A stretch of DNA of 64,000 nucleotides from Deltaproteobacteria bacterium (GTDB taxonomy: Bacteria; SAR324; XYD2-FULL-50-16), in the NCBI GenBank assembly GCA_018657625.1, contig JABHWU010000085.1:28238-92237 (forward strand), read 5' to 3'. This document shows, piece by piece, positions 27,057 through 36,750 of the stretch. The notes beneath the pieces are model-generated. The model did not search any database, was not told the origin of the DNA, and saw only the letters and a program-made list of their open reading frames with translations. Made by a program: the position numbers and the translations under genes. The number at the start of each line of letters is the position of its first letter. Position 1 is the stretch's first letter.

Positions 27057-27479
27057 ATGGAACCAGGAAAACTAGAGTCACAAGAGTTGATGAATTATGT
27101 AAAATCCATTGCAAAGCAAATGCTATCCAAGCAGGGCGAATTTTTGCCATTTGGTGGTGCCATGAAACCAAATGGTGAAGTAATTAGGGTTGATGTTGTT
27201 CAAGATGAAGATCACCAGCAATCATCAAAATTAATAAGCAAATTGCAACAATTGTTTTCTGCATCAGCCAGGGAAGGGAAATATAAAGCAACGGCGATTG
27301 TTTATGATGTGCGGATCCCTTTGCCGGAAACTGAAATTGAGTCAGACGCTATTGCAATTGTGCTGGATCACATGTCAGGATATTCGGTTGTTGTATTTTT
27401 TGCGTACATGTTACAAAATGGACAACTTGAAATTGGGAAAATTTTTGCTCAGGTTGGTGATCAGGCAATTTTTAAATGA
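27057..27479 (+). CDS. Conserved-looking cytoplasmic protein, function unknown
   Basis: The 140-residue protein is soluble, acidic and predicted alpha/beta. It begins with an amphipathic helix (LMNYVKSIAKQMLSKQGEFLPFGGAM), then has a strand-rich part (KATAIVYDVRIPLPE) and ends with IGKIFAQVGDQAIFK. The pattern 'GEFLPFGGAM ... I.. V' recalls small stand-alone proteins of unknown function, but I cannot name a family. It is convergent with the cyclase gene. Base composition and codon use look native. No ribosome binding site stands out. Confidence 0.65.
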   Translation: MEPGKLESQELMNYVKSIAKQMLSKQGEFLPFGGAMKPNGEVIRVDVVQDEDHQQSSKLISKLQQLFSASAREGKYKATAIVYDVRIPLPETEIESDAIAIVLDHMSGYSVVVFFAYMLQNGQLEIGKIFAQVGDQAIFK

Positions 27480-27518
27480 TGATACAGCGTTTTTAGGATG
27501 AATATAAGATATCCCCGC

Positions 27519-28820
27519 TCACAGTTTTGTGGGATTTGATTTTTCTGTTTCCAAGCCAAATACATTTAACTTGTCTGATTTTCCTTTTAAAAGGGCCTCA
27601 TCCAGAGATTTAAAGGATGATTTAAGAGAACTGTTTAAACGGGTATATGTTCTTTCACTAATGATCAAAGGCACTTTTTTTTCCTTACAAAGTGATTCTA
27701 ACCGCGAGGCAATATTTACATTGTCTCCGATAACAGTGAAGTTCTTCCTTTGCTGACTTCCGATATCTCCGATGATGACACTGCCAAAATTAACGCCGAC
27801 TCCAATATTTTCAATAACTGGTAAATTTAACCGGCCGAGTTCCTTTTTGAGGTGATCCATTTTTTTAAGCATATCCATGGCGCAGGCTACAGCATTATTA
27901 CAGGCACTGGAATTATCACTGATGCCAAACAAAACCATAACAGCATCGCCGATATATTTATCAATCACTCCTTTATATTTGACAATCGATTGATCCCATT
28001 GACTGAAATAGAAGTTCAGCATTTTTGTAATTTCATCAGGTCGATGATGTTCACTAATCGCTGTAAAACTGCGAATGTCAGAAAAAAGAATGGCAATTTC
28101 CTTTCGTTCTGAGTCGCTACCGTGCACGGTCAGAATTTTATCCCTGATCTCTTTATCTACATATTTACCAAACAGGTCATTTACTTTATCTTTTAATTGA
28201 ATGATTCTCATTCGCCCAATAGACAGAGAGATACTTAAAATCAAACCACCCAGAATTATGTAAATATGCGCAGGATCCTGTAAAAAGTCTGACAAACCTT
28301 CTAATACAAAAGAGACGTTAAGGTATTCCTGGTATTGGTTTTTAGAAATGCTCCCGTTTGCAAGATGCTCACCGAAGGATAGTTTTAAATCGAAGTAAAA
28401 ATAGATAAAAATAAATGTGGTCACATTGATGGTAGTAATCAAGAATTCCAGTGTCAGTTTTAATTTTTGAGTCAGGGTTTTAATTTGTAGTGCCTGGAAT
28501 AGACCGGTTATGGAAGAGAAAATCCAAAAGAAGACATGTCCTGTATTAAAGAGAAATTCCAGCCCTTCCCTCATTTCCAGTATTGAATAACAGAGTGGGG
28601 CAATCAACGACCCCATGAATCGATAGATCGGTTTTTCGCCAAATCTTACTAATACTATTGTCTGGAAAAATAGTATCAGCAAAAGCAATGTATGTCCTAT
28701 ATTGGTGAAATATTGTAATCTATCATGGGTGAAATTCATCAATATATAAAATAAAGCATACTGTCCTGAAAACAGGAGCAATTCGTCAAAGAATTTTCCG
28801 ATTCGGGTTGAGTGTTTCAT
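27519..28820 (-). CDS. Membrane-anchored class III adenylate/guanylate cyclase
   Basis: The N-terminal half has several membrane helices (ALFYILMNF, LLLLILFFQTIVLV and others). The C-terminal 190 residues are a class III cyclase domain with the metal aspartate in LFSDIRSFT, the second in YIGDAVMVLFG, and the transition-state region NIASRLES. It should make cAMP or cGMP from the triphosphate in response to a membrane signal. The ATG at 28820 (MKHSTRIGKFF) is my choice; a TTG at 28871 would add 17 residues. It lies downstream of two paralogous outer-membrane-like genes on the same strand, and a Crp-family protein is encoded at 40273. Confidence 0.88.
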   Translation of the reverse strand: MKHSTRIGKFFDELLLFSGQYALFYILMNFTHDRLQYFTNIGHTLLLLILFFQTIVLVRFGEKPIYRFMGSLIAPLCYSILEMREGLEFLFNTGHVFFWIFSSITGLFQALQIKTLTQKLKLTLEFLITTINVTTFIFIYFYFDLKLSFGEHLANGSISKNQYQEYLNVSFVLEGLSDFLQDPAHIYIILGGLILSISLSIGRMRIIQLKDKVNDLFGKYVDKEIRDKILTVHGSDSERKEIAILFSDIRSFTAISEHHRPDEITKMLNFYFSQWDQSIVKYKGVIDKYIGDAVMVLFGISDNSSACNNAVACAMDMLKKMDHLKKELGRLNLPVIENIGVGVNFGSVIIGDIGSQQRKNFTVIGDNVNIASRLESLCKEKKVPLIISERTYTRLNSSLKSSFKSLDEALLKGKSDKLNVFGLETEKSNPTKL

Positions 28821-28936
28821 GCTGGAATCCAAAACAGTTGCCAAAAATAGATTTGTAAGTATTAAGATCAAATCATAAGAATTCCAGTTTCAGGTGTCAA
28901 GATTTGAATTATTCATTTGTTCCAAGGGGATTAGAG

Positions 28937-30514
28937 TTAAAATGTCAACGCAATGCTGGTTCCAATTTTGATGATGTTAAATTTATCAGAATCACTGGAA
29001 TCGAAATCGTCCCCTTCCTGATCAATCATTTCGTATGCCGTAAACAAGGTCATATTCGTTTCATAATTAAAAACATAATTCAGATAAACTGAATTTGTAA
29101 TCGATGTTGATTGATAGTCAAACATGCCTTCACCGTCTATGTTTTCTTCAGTTGTAAAATCTGTATTTCGGATAAGCAACGAATAAAACAAATTCAGATC
29201 ATTGTTTAAATCGGTTTCCAGGTTAAAACGATAATATTTAAAAACTCCTTTATATTCCGGTTCTTTTTGGTATTCCAGATAAAGAGCATCCAGATATGCT
29301 TGTTCCTCCGGGGAGTCACCATCCCGATCCCCTCTATATTCATCTTTTTCTGAAGTTCCGGAACCATAGTAGAGGCTGGTTTTGAAAAAACGATTTTGAA
29401 AACTTAAACCAAATCTAAGTAACATAGTCGCTTTATTTACAAAATGCTCGTGATAGCGTACGGCATATTGTGTGTTAAGTAGCGCAACATCAATGGTATA
29501 ATTAAGGTAGTCAAATCCAAAACCAATGTGTCCTGTCTCATTCCACCGATCATCGAGGGAGTTTAATTCCTCATCTTGCCAGTGGTATTTTTCATCTCCA
29601 ATTAGCATACGGGTCATATCGTAATTCACCGAAAAATGAATAAAATCAGATTTCATTTTATAGGAAATCTGAGTTTGCGGTTCCTCGTGAACACTTCCTT
29701 CTAAAGGATTGGTTCCGGTAATCCAAATCCTTTGAAATCCATATGGACCTTCCGAATATTCACTGACAACAGCCGGAATAAAACTACTGTTTCGATATTT
29801 GGAAGCCCCGTAACGGGAATTTAGATAGGCACCAATAGTGATAGCGGTACTATTTTTATAAACCTGTGGAACCGGGTAGAACACCTTGTCAGCATAAAAT
29901 GTGTCTAGCATTTGATATCCCTTTTGGAGCCGATCCAGTTCTTTTTTTATCGATAAATGATCCGGATGTAACACCTGGGGATAAACAGTCCAGATTTCAG
30001 ATTTTTGATTAGAATACTTATTACATTCACGGTAAGGATAAGCATGAACCAGTTGAGGAACTGCCGTCACAATGGGAAATTGATAATCCTGATTTTGTAA
30101 GGAAATATCGATATCCCAAATATGATTGACGTCAATAACAGTTTCGACACCTTCAATTGTCAGGAAAGAAATCTTGTTTTCGGAGTGATCCACCATCCAG
30201 CCTTTTAACAATTTAACGACTTTATTATCAAATATCGTCTGGATGGAAATTATGGGTACTTTATCTTGTTTTAGAATTTGTGCCACTAGTGGCTTTCCAA
30301 CTGGATATTGAGCAATATAGTTAATATTAAACCGTGGAATTTCCTGAACCTGACCATCCAGATTCAATAGTTGAACATTGACATCATCGACGCCTAAAAA
30401 AATTCCTACTTCTCTCTGGCAGTCTGTTTTATAAACACCATATATTTGTAATGCTTGCCCCGGTTGGATCAACCAAAAGAAACAGGAGACAACTAAAAAG
30501 ATTTTTAATTTCAT
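28937..30514 (-). CDS. Putative outer-membrane beta-barrel protein, paralogue B
   Basis: About 525 residues with a signal peptide (MKLKIFLVVSCFFWLIQPGQALQ). The N-terminal part has a small repeated-strand domain (GIFLGVDDVNVQLLNLDGQ ... RFNINYIAQYP) that is also present in the upstream gene product. From about residue 230 on, aromatic-rich alternating strands and turns dominate, and the protein ends in phenylalanine (IALTF), as barrel proteins often do. The start lies four bases after the stop of its paralogue. I do not recognise the family. Surface or transport roles are possible. Confidence 0.75.
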   Translation of the reverse strand: MKLKIFLVVSCFFWLIQPGQALQIYGVYKTDCQREVGIFLGVDDVNVQLLNLDGQVQEIPRFNINYIAQYPVGKPLVAQILKQDKVPIISIQTIFDNKVVKLLKGWMVDHSENKISFLTIEGVETVIDVNHIWDIDISLQNQDYQFPIVTAVPQLVHAYPYRECNKYSNQKSEIWTVYPQVLHPDHLSIKKELDRLQKGYQMLDTFYADKVFYPVPQVYKNSTAITIGAYLNSRYGASKYRNSSFIPAVVSEYSEGPYGFQRIWITGTNPLEGSVHEEPQTQISYKMKSDFIHFSVNYDMTRMLIGDEKYHWQDEELNSLDDRWNETGHIGFGFDYLNYTIDVALLNTQYAVRYHEHFVNKATMLLRFGLSFQNRFFKTSLYYGSGTSEKDEYRGDRDGDSPEEQAYLDALYLEYQKEPEYKGVFKYYRFNLETDLNNDLNLFYSLLIRNTDFTTEENIDGEGMFDYQSTSITNSVYLNYVFNYETNMTLFTAYEMIDQEGDDFDSSDSDKFNIIKIGTSIALTF

Positions 30515-30518
30515 TGGT

Positions 30519-32159
30519 TTAGATGATAAATTCAATAGCAATTGCAAAGGAAAGACCGTTTTGATCTGATTTTTCATGTTCATTTGCTTGTGTGGTTTCG
30601 TAATTTCTAAAATAGTAGTTAATTTTTGATGTTAATGATAAATACTCGCTAAAACTCTTGGTTGCATGAACTGATGTTATTAAATGATGATATTTTACCT
30701 GATAGGCTTCCGAATCAATTTTTTCATCATATATACCACTAAAAAGTACATTGTCCCAGCCGATATTAAATTCATCAGTAATTTGGAAGTCGTAATTAAT
30801 TCTAATAAAACTGGATTCCATAGAAAATGAATTGAGGTGATTAATGAGTTGTTCAGAATCATCGGACATGCTCGAATAATTGCCCATTTCACTGGCATTA
30901 ATCAATTTAATATCATTCCCTGAGGGATCTGATTGACTGATATCCGTTTGAGAATAAATAAATGCGAGTCGCTGGCTTTCTGTTGTGTATTGAAATTTAA
31001 CAATTGGAGAAGCTTGAGACGAAAGCACTTCACGGAAGATGTCATTTCCAAGAATTCCAAAAATCGGATAATAAAAACCACCTGATAATGAGTATTCATG
31101 CCAATCGACACCGGTTAATGCTAGATAATTAAAATGGGGAGTGACAGCTACAGAATCAGTTCCAATATTTGAGAAATAGTCAGAAAAAAATCCTCGATTG
31201 GCAATAATAAAATCTTTACCGGCTGATAATGCAATAGCATTACCGGCAAAGTAGCCGTGTAAAAAGTGGGTTTTGAAACTTGCTTTTATGTTCATCACCG
31301 CTTCCAGGTTAGGTAAGTATTGAACCGGTGTAGAACCGATGGCGTATTCCCCCTGACCACTAAAAGATTTTCCACTTGACCAGCGAAAATAAATCGGCAT
31401 TAGAGAAGGGAATTCCTGCTTATAATCGTCATGCATGTATAGTATTCCAAATTTTGTGAACCTGTTATACATGTACGGACGCGGGTAGAAGGCAGTTCTC
31501 TGTTGAAATCGAGTTAAGTGAGTGAAACCGTTTTCAAATTCAGAAAAGAATTTATGGATTTTAATTTGGTCGTTAATCACCCGAATTGGGGTTAATATAT
31601 TGTTGGGATCACTGGGTTTAAAGACTCGATTGCTGCATTCTGTGGGATCAAAACTCGCCTGAAAATAAAGTTCTTTTGCGTTTTCAAATTTAGGTGGTGT
31701 TATCGAATTGACTTCCACTTCGCTAATGCGATGGATTTTATCAATATCAATTAGGTGGGATTGCCCATTTAAATCGTAAAAAACAATGATATCTTCAATA
31801 AATTGGATGGGCCATCCAACAAACTCGTGCTTTTCCTGATCATCGGCATAAAACATCACCTTTTTCAGGTATTTGGTCAGACCATCTTCTAAATGGATTA
31901 CTGAAAAAGGATGCTTTAAGGTTTGATAGACCCAAATATTTTGGATGTTATCCCTGTCGAAAGATTGGATATGTCCATTGGTATCAAGAATGTGGACCTT
32001 ATCCTGATCTACATTTAAAACCAAACCCGTTTGGATGTCGCAATTTCCGTTTTTAAACTGGTACAGTTCCAATGCAGAAAGGTTTTCCTTTTGGCCAATA
32101 CTGGTAGCAAGTAGGAAAAGTAAAAGGATTATATGTGAAAATGCCTTCAGTTTTTTCAT
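30519..32159 (-). CDS. Putative outer-membrane beta-barrel protein, paralogue A
   Basis: About 546 residues from the ATG at 32159 (MKKLKAFSHIILLLFLLATS, signal peptide). The mature N-terminus (GLVLNVDQDKVHILDTNGH ... DRDNIQNIWVYQ) matches the same small domain in the downstream protein, so the two are tandem duplicates that have diverged. The remainder is strand-rich with many Tyr/Phe residues and ends FAIAIEFII. The frame continues upstream to 32294, but that segment has no signal and is unlikely to be translated. With paralogue B and the cyclase it forms a probable leftward transcription unit. Confidence 0.75.
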   Translation of the reverse strand: MKKLKAFSHIILLLFLLATSIGQKENLSALELYQFKNGNCDIQTGLVLNVDQDKVHILDTNGHIQSFDRDNIQNIWVYQTLKHPFSVIHLEDGLTKYLKKVMFYADDQEKHEFVGWPIQFIEDIIVFYDLNGQSHLIDIDKIHRISEVEVNSITPPKFENAKELYFQASFDPTECSNRVFKPSDPNNILTPIRVINDQIKIHKFFSEFENGFTHLTRFQQRTAFYPRPYMYNRFTKFGILYMHDDYKQEFPSLMPIYFRWSSGKSFSGQGEYAIGSTPVQYLPNLEAVMNIKASFKTHFLHGYFAGNAIALSAGKDFIIANRGFFSDYFSNIGTDSVAVTPHFNYLALTGVDWHEYSLSGGFYYPIFGILGNDIFREVLSSQASPIVKFQYTTESQRLAFIYSQTDISQSDPSGNDIKLINASEMGNYSSMSDDSEQLINHLNSFSMESSFIRINYDFQITDEFNIGWDNVLFSGIYDEKIDSEAYQVKYHHLITSVHATKSFSEYLSLTSKINYYFRNYETTQANEHEKSDQNGLSFAIAIEFII

Positions 32160-32362
32160 AGAATATTTAAAAAAGGATGATTGATAATATCTTATTTTAG
32201 GTGATAAAAAATAGTACAATATTGATATAACAGCAATCATCAATTGTTGATGAATCGATTTAAATCGGTGATAATCGGTATATTGCATGTGCACAATACA
32301 TAACTATTTGGAAATGATGGGTTAATCTATCGCAGTTTGCAATTGGGTTGAACCTATTCGGG

Positions 32363-32412
32363 CACTGAGCGAAGTCGAAGTGTCTGCATAAAGCATCGCA
32401 AATTCAGTGCTC
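32363..32412. repeat. Dispersed repeat, copy 2
   Basis: CACTGAGCGAAGTCGAAGTG (32363-32382) and ATCGCAAATTCAGTGCTC (32395-32412) are the reverse complements of the two blocks at 26908-26978, here 12 rather than 33 bases apart. It lies in the spacer 32160-32612, which has no other recognised feature. Confidence 0.65.
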
Positions 32413-32612
32413 AGGGAACCATTGAAGAGGTGAGCTTTGATACCATTGCTTTTACAAATAGCTCAATGCGATTGAAAAGTGCTATAGAATCCTGAATTGG
32501 TGAGACTGGGGACGCCGGTGAGACTATTAAAAAAAGGATTTGTTTATACTCACCAAAGACTCGTTTATTGGTGTTTCCTGAGATATAGTATGTGAAATAG
32601 TAGCGATGAAAC

Positions 32613-33560
32613 CTATTGTTGGGCAAGTTCGTTTTTGGAGGAATTGGTCATTTTTGAATGCTTCGACTTTATTCCCGTAGCTAAATATATTCCTGATGCA
32701 ATTAACACAATACCAAGTGTATGATACCAACGGAAGGTTTCATTGAGGAACAGAATTGCCATAATACTGCCAAACACTGGCATTAAGTGAAGAAATAAGC
32801 CCGCCCGATTGGCTCCCAAAAGTTCCACACCCCGATTATAAAACAGATAGGAAAGGGAAGCTGGAAAGATAATAATATAACAAATTGCTGTAATAGAAGA
32901 TAAATTAAATATCACTGGTTGAATAGTGACCGTTTCCCAAATATAAAAAGGAAATATTGTAATTGAACTGATCGAGAATATGATAAAAAGAAAAACGTAA
33001 GGATGAATGAGTGGTCGTTTGCGCAGAACTACTGAATAAAGTGAATATAATGAAACAGAGCCGAACAGAAGAATATCACCTCTGTTAATTGAAAAAGATA
33101 ATAAAGTATTGATGTCTCCCCGGACGACAAACGTAACGACCCCCGTCAGTGATAATATTACACCAATTAATTGAAGAATCGAAATTTTTTCCTGAAAAAG
33201 TACAAAAGAAAAAACCATTATGAGTACGGGTATAACTGATGACATTAGAAAAGCGTTCAGAGAAATTGACTGTTGCAATCCCATATAATTGAGAACATCA
33301 ATGGCACCTACCCCGGAAATGGAAAGAAACGCTATCAATAACCAATTCTTCTTGATTAGCACCCAGTCTTTTGATAAATGTGGGCGTGAAAAAAAAGACA
33401 TCAATATGGATGCCCCTGATAATCTCCAAAAAGCCAAACCGATGGGTGGAAATTCAGATGGTACTAATTTGGCAATAATATAATTTCCAGACCAAAATAG
33501 AACAGCCAGGGTTAATAATAAATATGGATAATTATAAATTCCAATTACTTTTTTGATCAC
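32613..33560 (-). CDS. EamA-family transporter (DMT superfamily)
   Basis: The 315-residue protein has ten predicted helices in two EamA repeats; the first opens with LLTLAVLFWSGNYIIAKLVPSEFPP and the second has GLFLHLMPVFGSIMAILFLNETF near the end. Such proteins export amino acids, metabolites or drugs across the inner membrane. The start is GTG at 33560. It is divergent from a second, distantly related EamA gene at 33789 with 228 bases between them. Substrate is not predictable. Confidence 0.88.
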   Translation of the reverse strand: MIKKVIGIYNYPYLLLTLAVLFWSGNYIIAKLVPSEFPPIGLAFWRLSGASILMSFFSRPHLSKDWVLIKKNWLLIAFLSISGVGAIDVLNYMGLQQSISLNAFLMSSVIPVLIMVFSFVLFQEKISILQLIGVILSLTGVVTFVVRGDINTLLSFSINRGDILLFGSVSLYSLYSVVLRKRPLIHPYVFLFIIFSISSITIFPFYIWETVTIQPVIFNLSSITAICYIIIFPASLSYLFYNRGVELLGANRAGLFLHLMPVFGSIMAILFLNETFRWYHTLGIVLIASGIYLATGIKSKHSKMTNSSKNELAQQ

Positions 33561-33788
33561 AACAGAAAATAGGAAAAAGATTAAAATTAGTCTGATACAA
33601 TGGTAGTATATTTATTAGCTTTAAATTTATTGTCAAGCGTGTAATCTCCGGAAATATTTTCCGAATCTTCTAGTGGATTTTATTCACTTATACTACCCTT
33701 TTTCTTTATGGATTTCTCCATGATTAATCTGGTTTTATTACGCCTTTCTGTTAAGATTTATATTATTGATTAGCTTAAGTCTCTATTT

Positions 33789-34679
33789 ATGTCATCATTT
33801 GCCATCATTCTTGTTTTAATGTCAGCCGGAATTCATATCATTTGGAATTCCTTAACCAAGTCCAGTTCAAATCCCAGAGCTTTTTCTCTTTTTAAGGGTA
33901 CTATTTTGATGGTAGTCGCCATCATTTTTTCAATGGGCTTTCCGATACTATCTATTCCCGCTGGGATTTGGGTCTTGATAATGCTCTCTGGAATTATTCA
34001 TTCAGTATATATCCTGGCTTTAAGTACTGCTTATGAAAAAGGCGAAATATCTTATGTATACCCGATTGTACGATCCGCCCCGGCTTTTGTTCCTTTAGCC
34101 GCTTTTTTGATGCTGGGTGAGACAATATCAATCAGAGGAGGTGTTGGGGTATTTACGGTGGTCATTTGTATTATTATCTTGCTGCTTCAAGGCAAGCTGC
34201 TAGCAAACCCTTCATTGATCAGTATTTTTTTCCGGAAAGAAAATTTCTGGGCTTTTGTCACTCTCGGAACTGTCGTAATTTATAGTATCACTGACAAAAA
34301 AGGTATGCTGGCTATGCAACAGGTGGATGAGCTACCGGTATATATACACGGTGTGATCTTTTTTCTTTTGGAAACCACGATCTGTTATCTGATCTATTGG
34401 GTATTTATGCTAAGCAGTAAAAAGGGAATTCAGTGGTCGATATGGAAGGTTGAATGGTGGAAAATTAGTTTAGCAGCCTTCGGTACTATGGTATCCTATG
34501 CCTTAATTCTTCACGTGATGAAAACGGAAAATCTGAGCTATATCGTAACACTCCGTCAATCCAGTATCCTCTTTGCAATTATCATTGGTTGGTTTTGGTT
34601 TAGGGAACCTTTCATTAGGATAAGACTTTTAATCGCGACGGTTATGATATTTGGATTGTATCTGGTGGCAACCGGATAG
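33789..34679 (+). CDS. EamA-family transporter (DMT superfamily), second
   Basis: The 296-residue protein has about ten helices with the repeat hallmarks ALSTAYEKGEISYVYPIVRSAPAFVPL and a C-terminal RQSSILFAIIIGWFWFREPF. It resembles the branch of EamA proteins that begins with a short first helix (LVLMSAGIHIIWNSLTK). It is divergent from the other EamA gene and the two may share a control region. Function is inferred only as metabolite export or uptake. Confidence 0.85.
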   Translation: MSSFAIILVLMSAGIHIIWNSLTKSSSNPRAFSLFKGTILMVVAIIFSMGFPILSIPAGIWVLIMLSGIIHSVYILALSTAYEKGEISYVYPIVRSAPAFVPLAAFLMLGETISIRGGVGVFTVVICIIILLLQGKLLANPSLISIFFRKENFWAFVTLGTVVIYSITDKKGMLAMQQVDELPVYIHGVIFFLLETTICYLIYWVFMLSSKKGIQWSIWKVEWWKISLAAFGTMVSYALILHVMKTENLSYIVTLRQSSILFAIIIGWFWFREPFIRIRLLIATVMIFGLYLVATG

Positions 34680-35024
34680 TACCATTAGGTTTGGTTTTTC
34701 TGAAAGTTTTTAAAAGCTATCTCCGAAATACTTTAGTGCGTGTAAAATAAAATTAACTCCGCTTTGTAATTCTCTGAAATTATAAATAAATAAATGCTCA
34801 TAAGCAATTATTGTTAAAACATGTTGATCATGTTACCATAGGTTCAGCTGACAATTTGATATAGTAAAGGTGCTTGTATTGAGAACGCTTTTATTTTATC
34901 AAAAATTCAATATCATTGAAAAATACTTTAAGTTCATTTTTATTATTGACCATTTTTCATTCTAACTTAATTATCTGGTTCTACTATCAGATATGGTTTT
35001 AATTCAAAAGAAAGGGTTCAAATT
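34680..35024. other. Spacer without recognised elements
   Basis: The 345 bases before the DHH phosphoesterase gene are AT-rich and hold only a ribosome binding site (AAGGG at 35012-35016). I see no repeat, RNA or operator. Confidence 0.5.
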
Positions 35025-36023
35025 TTGAGAAAAGAAAAACTACAACTTTTTTTTAACCAGTTTGCCAGAGACGATAAAGTACTGATCCCCATCGTTGCTG
35101 ATCCGGATGCCATTGCATGTGCAATGGCCATTAAAAGGTTATTATGGCGTAAAGTATCAAGTATAACAATCACCGGAACTAATACAATTAAAAGACCTGA
35201 TAACCTGGCCTTAATCAGGTTACTTGCCATTACTATTACACCCTTTAAAAAAATTGATTCTGGTAGCTATAGTAAAGTTGTTTATGTTGATTCCCAACCT
35301 TCTCACAACCCGCTTTTTTCGAATCTCAAACCTACTGTTATCATAGATCATCATCCGGATGCTGAAGATGGCGCGGAATACCGTGACATAAGGACAGATT
35401 ACGGTGCCACTGCGAGTATCATCATTGAATATCTGCAAGCTATGAAAATAAAACCGTCACAAAAACTTGCTACAGCATTGTATTATGCCATAAAAACAGA
35501 CACTGATAGTTTTAATCGCTCCGCTATATATGCTGATGTCAAAGCTTTTCAATATGCTTTTCGATTTGCTAATTTGCAATGGATACGGAAAATTGAAGCT
35601 TCCGAAATGCAACCAGGGTTTTTAAAATATTTCGAAAAGGCTCTGAAAAACAGAAAAAAACAAAAAAGTTGGATATATTCACATATCGGATCCGTTTCGA
35701 CTCCGGATGCAGTCGTTATCATCTCAGATTTTTTCCTGCGAGTTGAAGATATCAACTGGAGTATTGTGTCAGGGATATCCGGTAGGAAACTGATCATAGT
35801 TTTTCGTAGTTTTGGTTTGAAAAGAAATGTAGGGAAAATCGCGAGTAAAAGCTTTGGGAAATTGGGTTCAGCAGGTGGTCATAAAAGTGCTGCCAGAGCT
35901 GAAGTCCCAATTTCAAATATCAGCGATCTGGTTGATTGCAAAAATGAAAATCAGGTTAACAATTGGATTATCAATCAAATTCAGAAGGAACGAAAATCAA
36001 TACCTAACAAGAAGAAACAATAG
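35025..36023 (+). CDS. DHH-family phosphoesterase (NrnA-like)
   Basis: The 332-residue protein has a DHH domain with the metal-binding VADPDAIACAMAIKRL, YVDSQ, and the namesake VIIDHHPD, plus a DHHA1 domain with GSAGGHKSAARAEVP near the end. Related proteins hydrolyse nanoRNA, pAp or cyclic dinucleotides. The first motif reads ADPDA where DHDPDA is common, so one usual histidine is absent; metal binding may differ. The start is TTG with AAGGG eight bases before. It is convergent with the arylsulfotransferase/permease scar, with a terminator between. Confidence 0.85.
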   Translation: MRKEKLQLFFNQFARDDKVLIPIVADPDAIACAMAIKRLLWRKVSSITITGTNTIKRPDNLALIRLLAITITPFKKIDSGSYSKVVYVDSQPSHNPLFSNLKPTVIIDHHPDAEDGAEYRDIRTDYGATASIIIEYLQAMKIKPSQKLATALYYAIKTDTDSFNRSAIYADVKAFQYAFRFANLQWIRKIEASEMQPGFLKYFEKALKNRKKQKSWIYSHIGSVSTPDAVVIISDFFLRVEDINWSIVSGISGRKLIIVFRSFGLKRNVGKIASKSFGKLGSAGGHKSAARAEVPISNISDLVDCKNENQVNNWIINQIQKERKSIPNKKKQ

Positions 36024-36191
36024 GATGTGCGACTTTACAAATTCAGTATTCGAAATGGTAAGCTCTGGGACAAATCGTTGTTTCTCTATTAAAACAAAGT
36101 TTGGAAGTCGAAGAGAGGGAAAAGAGGACGCAAAAGAAAGATTTCTCCCTGCGGTCGATATGACATGCAGCCATTCTACAGTTAATGCGGA

Positions 36192-36216
36192 TACCCCGTC
36201 CGTTTGCAGCGGGGTA
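36192..36216 (+). terminator. Hairpin downstream of the DHH gene
   Basis: TACCCCG and CGGGGTA form a seven-base GC-rich stem with an 11-base loop, followed by AGTTCATTTTCTT. It may be a weak terminator of the DHH transcript. The segment 36024-36400 has no gene I can support. Confidence 0.4.
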
Positions 36217-36400
36217 GTTCATTTTCTTCTTCAATCTTTTGATACTAACATCTTTATTTTAAAAATGTTGATAATTATAGCTATTGCTTACTCCGAGAAA
36301 TTTTACTTTTCACCAATCAATCCGTTATTTTACTCAGTATAGTTTCTTAAACAAAAGGCTAAAGTATATCCTGGACCTGGTTTTATTGAGATTAGCGATA

Positions 36401-36435
36401 AAAACGATCAATCACACTATATGATTGATCGTTTT
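36401..36435. terminator. Bidirectional terminator
   Basis: AAAACGATCAATCA and TGATTGATCGTTTT form a perfect 14-base stem with a seven-base loop. T-runs occur on both sides (ATTTTT rightward, GTTTTTA leftward). It separates the convergent DHH gene and the permease remnant. Confidence 0.8.
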
Positions 36436-36441
36436 AGATTT

Positions 36442-36750
36442 TTACAGCAGCCCGATCAGATTCCACCAGGGAATCATGATGGCAACAATAAAGATGATGT
36501 TCAACACCATTTTGACAGTGAAGAATTTTGCAAAATCTTTCACCTGAATTAAACCGAAGGAGAAGAAAATCATAACCAGGATATACTCATAGGGCAATAC
36601 GATCTGGTCTGTTCCCCGGAAGATAGTGTAGAAGAAGGCACGGGGATCAATTCCCAAATTCATGGCCAGTTCTGCCAGGGGAGCGGCAAATGAAGCCCAG
36701 ATAGCCAGTGGTGTCATTAGGAAATTGGACAAAACGACTGGAACCGGTCA
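36442..36750 (-). pseudogene. Anion permease C-terminal remnant
   Basis: Read leftward, PVVLSNFLMTPLAIWASFAA then LGIDPRAFFYTIFRGTDQIV and two further membrane helices form the last quarter of a sodium:anion (DASS/SLC13-like) permease. The N-terminal three quarters are absent. At its left-hand beginning the sequence switches, in another frame, to an arylsulfotransferase fragment. I read it as a deletion junction. Confidence 0.7.

Noticed and set aside
35854..36342. 162-codon rightward frame overlapping the DHH gene
   Set aside because: Its first part is an alternative frame of the DHH domain, and the rest has no start, motif or ribosome binding site.
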